Shown here piece after piece: positions 49,791-61,700 of a stretch of 64,000 bases of DNA. Position numbers and translations under genes: made by a program. The notes under the pieces are model-generated. The model saw only the letters and a program-made list of their open reading frames with translations. It did not search any database and was not told the DNA's origin. The DNA comes from Bacteroidales bacterium (GTDB taxonomy: Bacteria > Bacteroidota > Bacteroidia > Bacteroidales > WCHB1-69). The DNA is taken from the NCBI GenBank assembly GCA_016288655.1, contig JAEEKX010000034.1, positions 1 to 64,000 on the forward strand, given 5' to 3'. The stretch's first letter is position 1, and each line of letters opens with the position of its first letter.

Positions 49791-52700
49791 AGCCACGCCC
49801 ATCGGCGCGCCCACACTCTCGATGGTGTAGTTCAACGTAGCAGAAGCCAACACGGTGTTCGTAGCGACAGCGTTCTTGCCACCGATGCGGTGCGTGCCAT
49901 CCCATGTCAACGCCAGGTCGGAACCGCCCTGCATTGTCAGAAGGTCAAAGACGATCTTGTAGTTGCCCGGCTGGTGCCATGTGGCGTTGATGGTGGTATA
50001 GACATCATCGTCGGAGAGATAGTTCATGTAGAAGTAGTTGTAATTGTACATCTGTGCAATCGAGAAGGTGTTGCCCGGGATGCTGCCCGAAGGATCAGTC
50101 ACCGCGGCGCCGTAAGCGTTGTGCATCGAAGGCACATACGTGCTCATGTAGATGCTACCACTGTTGACGACATCGCTCAACGGCTCGTCATCGCGGAACA
50201 GCGTGTATCTGACCGCCACCTTGGCATTGGAATCGTAGTCGTTGTCATCGCAGGTGAGCGTGACGCTGGAAGCGGGTTCCGTGACATTGGTTTCCGACAA
50301 CGTCAGCATCGGGTTGCCCAAGAGATCCTCATTCGTATTGCCGATGGTGAAAGTGTACGAAGTGCTGGCGATAGCGGCAGCACCCTCCACGCTGTTCTTA
50401 CCACCGATTCTGCGGGTGACGCCATCCTGCGTGTAGGTGATGGCCAGATCCGTGCCATTCTCCTCCGGCATCAACTCGAACACCATGGTGTAAGTGCCTG
50501 GGACGGTGAAGTCGTAAGACACCGTATTCTGGCGGCGGTTGAGGAAGTGCAGATAGAAGAAGTCGTAATGGGTATTGCCGATGAGGCAGTTGCTGGACGG
50601 GATATTGCCCTGTCCGGCCGTGATGTAGCCGCCCAGGTTGCCGCCGTTGAAGTCTGTACCTACATTCATCGTCCCTCCACATTCTGTTGCGATGGCATCC
50701 ACAAGCACATTTTGCTGCGTGGCCGGATCGAGACGATAGAGCGAGTAGTTGATGGATACCTTCGTCTCAGGATCGAGGGTGTTGGCAAATGCCCTCACCT
50801 CGAAGCTGTTGTCGTCAATGGCCTCTGCCGTGATGAACGCCTCACCGTTGTACGGGTCGATGATCGTCAGCGTGAAGGTCACCAGACTGTCGCAGTAGCC
50901 GTTCGGGTCGGGAACATTCACCTCATAAGTGCCGGCAGTTTCGTACTGCGCACCGTTATAGACGAACGGCAGGTCAGTCACATCCACGGTCACCTCGAAG
51001 GTGCGGGCATGACGTTCGTGCACATTCAGCATCAAGGTGTAGATGGTGTCGCACTCCTCACCGGAGACGGTCCAAGTGTACGTGTCTTCAGCGCTGTACT
51101 CCTCTCCGTTCGGGGCGGTGTAGGTCTCGCCCTCGCAGATGTCGGCTGTCAGTTCCACAGTCGGATTGTCGAGCGTGGTGATGCCGAACTGCTGTACATT
51201 GACGCAGGCGCCGGAATAGACGCTCACCATCATCGAAGACTCGAAGTCATCGCGCGTAAGCGCCAACTCCATGCCTTCACCGGCCAAATCGTTGTTGACA
51301 TACCAACGGATGCTGTCAACAACCTGGTTGTTGGTCTCGATTACCAGCAGCGTCTCGTCGATGTTGGCGCAGACCTCCGTACCCATGATCTCCACCTCAG
51401 GCATCTCGTCGAAATGGACGGTGACGAGACGGATGCTGTCGCAGCCAGTAGTCTCCTGCGTATAGCGCACCTCGATGGTCGTATCGCCATAGAGGAGGAA
51501 TTGCTGGTCATTTTCCTCATAGGAAGCCGGCCAATACAAGGGAGCGCACAAGCTCACACTCGCCTGGGAATAGGCGGTCGGAAGGATGTGGAGCCGCAGT
51601 TCGGTGATGCTGTCGCAGCTAAATTCGGTTTCATCGTAGTTATAGACGACGACCTCATTCATCTGCTGCGTCTGTCCGCGGAGCGTCTCGATAGAGTCGG
51701 CACTGAGGAGGAACCCGTGACCTTGATAGCCGTAGCCCTCGCACACCTCATCCTCCACAGTGGCGAAGCCCACGACGGCGTTGTAGGCCGGATGGACCGT
51801 CAGCGTAAGATGGGCGGTGTGGATGCCACAGTAGGAACGTCCCAGTTCGACGATGGTGTCAACGATGCCGACCGTCTGGGTCTTGGCTGCCTCCACGTCG
51901 AAAATCTCGTCCATGTAGGGCTCGCCTTGGCAGACCTCGGCCTCGTACTCATCCACACGGTCAACTGGCAGCATCGTCAGTTCGATGGAGTCGGATGCAA
52001 CGCAGACCACGTCATCATAATACTGGGAAACTGCAGGATAGACAACACTACCCGTAACATAGACGGTCAGGTCGGAGGTGATCGTCAGCATCGGGTTGTC
52101 GCCGACGAGCGTGTCAATACTCCAGGTGTACTCTTCCGCGCCCGAAGCCGACAGCGGGATGGCGACGCCCTCGCAAACCATGGTGGTCGGAGCGGCGAGT
52201 TCAACCTGCGGCAACGGCTTCACGAAGAGGGTCAAGGTCACCGTGCTGTCGCAACCGGCGGCCGTCTGACCGGCAAGGGTGAAGACAGCGCGGTCGCTGT
52301 TGGCAGCCATCTGGGCGATGGTGTCGGCCGACAGGTCGAAGTTGTTGTCGGCGTAAGGTTCACCAGCGCAGAGGTAGGCGGTGTCATAGAGCGCATACTC
52401 CGGATTCACATGCAAGGTGAAGGTGACGACGGTATCATAGATATGGTACGGATCGCTGAACTCGATGGTCGCATCCGGAGCGGTGGCCTCAGTGAAAGTA
52501 TGGTCATGATAGGTGAACGGCAACTGGCTTTCGCAGATGGTGGTGTCGATGGTGAGCAGTGTGGGGACCACCTCGTAGTGCATCACTACGGAATCGACCG
52601 CCAACTCGCCGGCCAGCGTAGTGGCGCCGCCGCCGCCCACAAGGCCTTCGCCGCTGTTGTATGTCAGCATGTAGTCCTCGCCGCCTTCGCGCTCGCGCAA

Positions 52701-55700
52701 GAAGAACTTGATCTTGTACTCGCCCGGCACGTTCCACTGAGCCGTCAGGTGGTTCGTGGTGGAAGTGAGGAAGTCGAGGTACCAGTACGTGTATCTGTAA
52801 TAGACCACGCGGAAGGTATTGGTCGGGATACTGCCCGCACCCGTCAGCAGATTTCGTCCAACATTCTGCTGGATGTCGGCATAATAGGTTGAGAAATAGA
52901 CCGAACCGTAGTCCGAAACATCACTGATAACCTCGCCATTGCGGGTGATTTCATAGTCGATGCACACCTTGCGGTTGCTGAGGCCGGAGCCATTGACATT
53001 CATGCTGAAAATGGCCGTATCGCCCAGATTGTCGGCAAACTGGGTCGTGTCGATGTCAATGCCGACGGGCACCTCGACGATGTTCAGATGGATGATGCTG
53101 TCGCAGCCGCTGGCACTTGGCAACACAATGTCGTAGTTGCCGGCCTGGTCGAAGACATTGTCATCGTCAAACGCATAGGGCAGTTGCATCGGAGCCACAT
53201 TCACCTCAATGGTGGTATCGGACGGCTCGTTGATGGTGAGGTTCAACTCATAGACCGCCGGGCAGTTCTCATACGTGCTGTTGTACGTATAGTTGCCGGA
53301 AGTCGTGTAGGTCTGACCGTCGATCCAAGTGTAGGAGCCGCAGGCCGTGACGTTGTCGGTGAGGTGGAAGTCGCCCGTGCCGATGCTCAGGTGCATCGTC
53401 ACCACGCTGTCGCAGCCGTTGGCGGCCGGCAGGGTGGCCTCGTAGTCGCCAGCACTGTAGTACTCCTGGTTGTTCCAAACATAACTGCTCACGCAGTTGC
53501 CCAGTTCAACGCTGAACTCATGATAAACCGTAGGCGTGATCTCCACGTTGACCGGATACATCTGATAGGATCCTTCGTTGCCGTTGAACACTTCGTAGTA
53601 TCCGCTTTCGGTAAATTCGACATCGTACAGGTATTGCGGCAGTTCGCTTTCGCAGAATTGGAGGTTCTGCACAGGCATCGTGTCAACGGGACCGACATGG
53701 AAGTTGATAAAGACGGTGTCGGAGAGCACCGAGTCGGTCTGCCAGGAGCCGGCGCCGCCGAGCACCCGTCCGTACTCGTCCACATACGCATAGTCCATGC
53801 CGCTGGCGCTCGCCTTGCGGAGCACCACGAGTTGGAGTCGGTACTCGCCCGGTTCGTTCCACATGGCAGTCACCGTGTTATCGACGCTGCACATGTAGTC
53901 GGCGTAGAAGTAATCGTAGTTGTAATTGTACATGTTGTAGGTGTTGCCCGGCAGTTCGCCCGTGCCATTCCACAGCATGGCGCCGAAGTTGTCGTCGGCA
54001 ACCGGCGAGTATGTGCTCATGCTCACTTGTCCGTAGTCCTCCACCCGTTCGATAAGCGTATCGTCCTTGTAAAGTTGATAGGCGATGGCCAACTTGGCGC
54101 CCGGGAAGTCACAATCCTTGCGGACATTGAATGCAGCCGTGGCCGTCTGTCCCACGGGCACGACGACATCCGTGACAGGCACATCCAGGAACGGCTCGTT
54201 GGAGATGTTGAACTCAAGGGTATAGATGATGCTGTCGCACTGGTGGTTGTCGATGTCGCTGAAGGAAGAGACGCACGGCACAATCACCTCACGGGTGATG
54301 GTGGTGTCCTTCATCGTGGGTCCACCCAGACGCTCGCCCGTCACCGGCCATACGTACTCAGGACTATAGTTGCAGTAGTGGATGCGGGTGGCACGTTCGA
54401 TCGGATACGTCACCGTGAGCGTCAGGTTGACGATGCTGTCGCAACCGTCGGCGGTGGTGTAGTGATAACTATAGTTGCCCGACTGCGTGCATACCTCGTC
54501 GGGGTGGTTGACGGCATCGAAGACGTAGTCAAGGTCGGAAGCGCAGATGTGCACTGCCGTATCCTTGGAGTAGAGGAACACCTGCAACGTGGCCTCCACC
54601 GTAGCGGCGCAGCCATGTTCGCTTTCGGTGGCCGTGACCGTGTAGATACGCTGTCCCGGTGCCGCGGGAGTGGCATGCACCGTGGCGCCGGTGGTGGCGT
54701 CGAGTTCCTCACTGGCCTCCCACGCAAAGGTGGCGCCGGCAATGTCACTGTGGGCAACCAACTCGTAGGTCGGACCCAAGCAGACCATATCGACTTCGGG
54801 CGTCACGGTCAGATGGTGGGAAGGATAGACGGCAATCCGCACGGCGTTGCTGTAGGCGACACCGCAGGCGTTGGTGTCGGCATGGCGCAGCCACTGGCCA
54901 TTCCACAAGTCGGCATCAATGCCGTTCTCAACATCCACCTCCACCAGATCGTCCGCCTGAGAGAAAGCGCTGTCGGCGCTCAAGTACCAGCCGGAGCCGG
55001 TCACAGGTTCGCCATTTTCGGAGAGCACCGTCGGCACGTCGAGATTGAAATCGTCACCGGAGCAATAAGTATCGCTCGGTGCAAGCAACTCGCTCACCGT
55101 CGGCACATCGTTCACCAGCAACTGCACGCTGTTGGTCGTCATGGAACCGCATTCATTACCAATGTAATAACGGATGAAGGCGAGGTTCATGCCATAGTCG
55201 ATGATAGTGTCGGCCGGGAAGCGGGTGTACAAATTGGATCCGTAAGCCATCGTATATTCCCAACCCTGGGTGATGGTGCCGCCGAACTCATGGGTGACCG
55301 GAGGCAGGATCGCCAACGGCTGGCCCGCACAAACAGCTCCGTCAAGGGCGGTGATGTCCTCGGCCGTCGGGGCCTGCATGAAGAGCATCTGAATGGTATC
55401 CGAATAGACCTCTCCACAGCCGTTGCTGGCGAAGTACCACGCCTTTACCTCAGGACCATAGTTGAACTCACGGTCGGCGGAGAAATCCACCTCAACGCCA
55501 TCCACCATGACCTTCCAACCTTCAGAGACATCAGAACCACTGTTGTTGTGATAGTTGACGGTCGGCTGATAGGTATCCCACGGGAACACACCCGACCCGC
55601 AGATGGGATCCGGTTGAGGAATCTCCGAAATCTCCGGCAGACTATCCACCTTGAGTTGGAGAACGTTGCTGTAGCCCGTCACGCAATCCGTGGTGACGAA

Positions 55701-58700
55701 GTAGCGGAGATACCAGTCATTGTACGACATCATAACAGGGTCGGTAACCGTGAAGTCCTCGTAGTTGACGCCGTCTTCCGAAATCTGCCATCCCTGAGCA
55801 TCGACGGTCACGCCGAGCGCGTCAAGGAAGGTGACAAAATGCGGGGTGTCGATATTCAAGGCACTGCCGGCGCAGATGTGCTCCGGCGCCGCGATCTCAT
55901 CAATAACGGGAGCGTCAAGCACATAGACGGTCTTGTCCACGCACTCTGTAGTCCCGCACACCTCGGAATCAAACCGCACATAGTAGGTGGTCGTCTGCGT
56001 GGGCGTTACCGTAATCTGATAATCGCCCTCGCCGGAGAAGAGCAGCGTTCCGTCATCGCAACTGCTGCTACGCCATTCATACACGGCATCAGTACCCTGC
56101 GTACCTCCTTCAGCCGTCAACTCAACCGACTGTCCATTACAGACGTAGTCGTCACTCTGGATGCTCATACCCTCAATGGAAGAGGGAGCGTTGATATAGA
56201 CCTCCACATAATAACTATCCTGTGAGACACATCCGAACTGGGTTTCCCCGTAGAGCGTGTAGTGGATGTCGCCCAGGAAGTGGAAGTTGCCATGCGTAGA
56301 AGAGAAAGCATTGTCGCCGGAGGCGGTTCCGTAGCCGGCATGGATCGAGAGCGCACTGGTGCTGTACTGGTTGAGCAGCTGGCCGGGAACGATACCCGCG
56401 GTATTGTTGGATTGAGAACCGTAAAGTCGGTAATACAAGTCATTACCACTGAGGATGTAGAAAGTGAAGGTCTCTCCGGCATGGATGTTCACGGGAGCGT
56501 TCAAAGGCACGGTGCACAGTTCGCGCGGCACCATGTCGAATTCGCCCTGACCGATCAGGTTCCAACCCTGCTGGTGCGTCGCCGTAGCCATACAACTGCC
56601 CCGACGATAATAGACCTGCGCATTGGCGTTTCCTCCATATCTCGGATAGAAACTCAACGAGTCGATGGTCATGTCGGCATTGGCCGTCACATCGACGAAG
56701 ACGCCGTACCCCGTGTGGTTGCCGGACAAGCCCGTAGCGAGTTCAAAGGAACCGGACAGAGAGACCAGGTCGGTGGCCGCGTATGCGTAATAAACTGCAT
56801 AATCGGCCGTTCCGTACTCCTCGGCGGGTACAGAGAAGATGTCAAGACTTTCGCTGGCACCGAGGAACTCGTTGTCTTCATTATACCAGATCAGCATGGG
56901 CTGTTCTTCTTCAAAATCACCTTCGGAGACAAAGGTCTCACCCGTCAGAAGAATATCCTGACCAGAGCAGAAGACATCCGTCCATTCCATGTCCTCATTC
57001 ACAGACCATGCATCGGGAAAATCGATGGGCTGCGGCAGCACCTGCACCTGTCCGACGGAAGACTCGCACTGGTACTGTTCGGGGTAGTAGTAGTGGATGA
57101 GAACGTAGCCGTTCTTTGTATCGACCGGTTTCGCGGGCAGGGTAGGATCGTTGCCGGAAATCATGGTCGTGTTGATCAGTTGACGGGAGGCATCGACAGC
57201 ATAGGATGCCGGGGCATAGCCGTTGGTCTCGGACTCACTGGTCCAGACGAAGCCGCTGCCGCCGCCGCCACCGGCGAAGAGGTTGGCACCCGCGCCGGAC
57301 GCGCCGCCGTACCAGCCGCCGCCGCCACCACCGCCGTTCGTGGCGATGGCCGTGTTGGCCGTTCCGAAAGCGCCGATGAGGTTGTCTCCTGCTTCGTTGA
57401 AGCCGGCAGCGACCTGCGAGGCGCCGTTACCACCCTGATCAGCCGCGCTGACGCCATTGCCGCCGTTGCCGCCGGACAAGCCGCCGCCATAGCCGCCGAG
57501 CACATGGCGACTGCTGGTGGTAAAGCCGCTGCCACCGCCGCCGCCAGCCACAATCAGACGGCTGTTGTAGTGTTCGTTGCTGTTGGCCTCGGCGTTGACG
57601 AGCGCGACGTCGGTCGCACCGCCGCCGCCACCGCCGGCAGAAGCGCTGGCAGTGCCGCCACCGTTGTAGCCGCCGATAGAGCCCACACCACGTCCGCCAA
57701 CATAGATGTAGAGTTGCGAAAGACCATCCACATTGTTGAGCGTGCCCACGGTGTAACCGCCACGGCCGCCCGCGGTGTCAGGCACGTTGCCACCTGTAAT
57801 CGCTCTCGTGCCGCCGTCGGCGCCCCAGACCTCAAAGGTGAGTCTGCTGACTCCGTCCGGAATATCAAAGACCTGAACGTCGTTCGTGTAGGCGAATCCC
57901 TGCTCGCCCTCTTGCGCGGAGGCCAGCAGACCACGGAAAGCTTTCACATAATAGGTGACCGTATCGGTGTTGGACGCACCGTCGAGGTCATAGGTGGAGC
58001 CACGGTTCACCTCGTTGTGGCATGTAGGATCGGAATACCAAACATAGGTGAGCGATGCGTTGGGATTGTTGACGGAAAGGGTGACGGGCGTTCCGCAAAC
58101 CATCTCTTGGTCGGTCAGTTCCGGAGCCGCAAGCGGCTGTACCGTCACCGTCACCGGCGTTGCCTCGGTAAGACAGAGGGTGTCGAAGTTGGGGCGCAGG
58201 TAGGAGATGATGGCCACGCCGTTGCCCGCACGACCGTAGGTATAGCCGCCGGTGGGACTGGGCATGCGTTCGTCGCCAGCGATGAGGGAGGTATGGGTGA
58301 GGGAAGAGCCGACATAGCCGGATCCGCCGCCGCCCGCGCCGGATTGGTCGGCAGAGGCGCCGCCGCCGCCGCCATAGTAACCGCCGCCGCCACCAGAGCC
58401 GCCGCTACCGCCGTTGCCGCCGGAGCCGCCCTGGCCACTGGTCGTGCCAGGCATGCCGTTGGCCGTGCCGTTGTAACCGCCGGCACCGGCAGAAGAGCTC
58501 GTGGCTCCCCTACCGTAACGGTTGGCGATGGTAGAAGTTCCGTTGACGCCAGACAGGCCGCCGCCGGCACCGCCGGTGATGGTGGATGCTGTGTTGGCAT
58601 ACGCCGCGCCGCCGCCGCCACCCGCGACCAACAAGCGGTCTTCCAGCATATTGCTGCCCAGACGGATGTCAGTGGCACCGCCACCGCCCGCACCGGGATA

Positions 58701-61700
58701 GTAGTTCACACTCGCCGTGCTGGCACTGCCGCCGTAACCGCCGCCGTTGAAACCGCCGGCAGCGGCCGTGCCGACATGACCGTTCACGCCGTTTTCTCCC
58801 TGACCGCCCACATTCACGTAGAGCGTCTCGCCACCCTCAACGGCCAAAGTACCGGCTGCATAGCCGCCCTTGCCGCCATATTGGATGGTGGAGAGGTTGG
58901 AACCGTACTGGACGCTACCACCCTGAGCGCCCCATGCCTGCAACGCGACTTCGCTCACAGCCATCGGGACAACGAACTCAAAGGTGTTTCCATTATAAGT
59001 AATGACAGAATCCACCAACTCGGTGCCGGGGACTTGGCTCAAGCCAAAGGAGCGGACATAGAAGGTGGTCGTGGTCCCCATGTTGGGAGCATCCCAGGTC
59101 GCACCCGTATGTACCAGTTGCGTACACTCCGGATCGGCATACCAGTTATAGTTGAGACCATTGACGGCATTGGAGACTTCCAAGTGCGCCGTCATGCCAC
59201 AGTCCACCGTGACATCCTCGACCTGGACAGGTTCGGGTTCGCTGGTGGTGATGGTGATGGATGCGGCCTCGGAGATGCAGGGAGATTCGACCATGCCGAT
59301 GGGGATGATGCGGGCGTAGCCGTTGCCGGGATGGCCAACCTCCGTATTGCCATCGGGAGCGGGCATGCTCAGGTTGCCGGCGATAGTCTGGGCTTCAGTC
59401 AAGCCATCTATGTAGCCGGAACCGCCGCTGCCGGCATTGCCGGCAGCGCCACCGTACCAGCCGCCACCGCCGCCACAAACGGTTGAACCGCTCGTCTGCG
59501 ATGATCCTTGTCCAAATGACGCATTGTTATTGTACGAGTCTGTGCCAGGTCCCGACTGGGTACCGCCCGTGCGTTCTCCGTTAACACCAGACAGACCGCC
59601 ACCGGCACCTGCGGTGTACGAGTTGCCATCATAATACAAGTTGCCTCCACCACCGCCAGCCACAATCTTCACGGCCGAACGATTAGAGGAGAGTGTGCTC
59701 AACAGGCCGGAAGCAGTGGCAATATGCGTAGCACCGCCACCAGCACCTCTCACACCATTATCTCCATGATATCCGGCACCTCCGCCATTGTAGCCCCCTG
59801 TGGAAGAACCCGACAAGGAAGCCGACGATGAGGAACCGCCGCCCTGTCCTCCGACATGGACATACAAAATCTGACCGGGTTCGACCTCCAGCGTACCATT
59901 GGAGTAGCCACCACGGCCACCCATGTTGCTCGGGCCGCCTTGACCACCCTGCGCGCCCCAGACTTCCAGACGCACTTGATGGATGCCGTTCGGAATCTCA
60001 TAAGTCTGTTCCGAACCCGTATAGCTGAACTCCACAGGCACGACCGCAGCCGCCTGCGGAACACTTCTCACATAGTAAGTGGTGTTGCCACCAACCATCG
60101 TCGTGTAGGTGGCACCCTCGTGCATCACCGCACCGAAAGCGGGATCCGTGCTCCATTGATAGATCAACTGGTCATCGGGATTCTCCACCGACAGCGTGAC
60201 CTGCGTACCACAGATGACATTGTCGTTGGAGGCCGTCACCGTCGGAGCCACATCGGGGTTGATGTGTACCGTCACCGGCAACACGACAGACGGGCAGCCC
60301 GAAGCGATACGGATTTGTCCGGAGATGCGGGCATAGCCGCTGCCGGTGCGACCGGTCACCGTACTGCCCGTGGGCGACGGCATGCTCTGGTTGCCGGCCA
60401 ACAGCGAAGTATTGGTCAGAAAATGGTCGCTCGCAAAGTGATAGCCCGACGGATGATAGGAGTCGGCAGTGTTGACATAGCCGCTGCCGCCGCCGCACAT
60501 CTCACGGTAGTAAGAGTAACTGTCGGTATAATTCTGATAAGAGCCGCCGCCGTACCAGCCGCCGCCGCCACCGGCAGGACAATATCTGTAATTGGATACA
60601 GAAACGGAGTTTGCTCCTTGTCCGAAACTACCGCTGGAACCGGCTGCAGACTGCGTACCGTAATAGCTGGAGGAGTATCCGGCCCCCGTAGTACCACCAC
60701 CGGCCCAGCCGACATTGCTGTTGGAAGCGCCAGAGCCGCCACCGGCTACGATGATACGATCGTACAAGGAGGTCCCGTTCAAACGGATATCGGTTGCGCC
60801 GCCACCGCCTTGCGCGTATGTATAGGTTCCCGACCATGACGTCATGCGGCCATTGCCGCCGCCATTGTATCCGCCAGGAATGGTATAACCCGCATTATTG
60901 GTTGTATAACTGCTCGGCTGACCGCCGACATAGACATGCAACACGTCGCCAGGAGTCACGGCCAACGTTCCGGCCGCATAACCACCCTTGCCACCTTGGT
61001 AAGTGGAAGAGTAGTTGCCACCCTGGGCGCCCCAAACCTGTAAGGTGAGTTCCGAAACTCCATCCGGCACCGTATAGGTGTAACTGCCGGATGAGCTGTA
61101 GTTCATCTCAATATCCTGCATAATCTCTTCATAAGCCTGCACATAATAGGTTGTCTCCTCGGTAATATCGGGTGTGGTCAACGTGGTGCCCACATGGATG
61201 AGGTCCGTACACTGGGCATCCGAGAACCAGCAGTACTGGAGAGTCGGATTCGGATCCTGCACCGACAACGTGGTGTGGGTGCCGCAAGAGACGTATGCGT
61301 CGGCGATGACAGGCTGAGGCAGAGCGGCGACAACCGTCAAGACGCTGCTGTTCTGAGAAGCAGTCCACGTGTTGTCGCAGCCGTTCTGGAATTCACGGGT
61401 GAAGACGTGCTGTCCCGGCGTGAGCGACGCCAGCACGCTGCCCGGCAATTCGAACGAGGGAACATCGGAATCATCCAACACTGTGCCGTCCACCAACCAA
61501 CGATAGCTCGAATAACCGCCTGAAACGCCATCAACCAAGGTGCTGAAGACGACCGGCTGCGTCTCGGAAGCACATACAGTATGCGCAGTGGTCGCGATGG
61601 AACCGGCATTGAAAATCGGCTCCGTAACGATATGCGAACCCGTGGCGGAACATCCATGAGCGGAGGTCCCGGTGACCAGATAGGTGCCGACGGCATCCAC

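Noticed and set aside
49890..59486. Three open frames of about 1,000-1,075 codons on the plus strand
   Set aside because: They are antisense shadows of the giant surface-protein gene. Its codon choice (G/C third bases and few stop-complement codons) keeps the opposite frame open; they have no start signals, promoters or domains.
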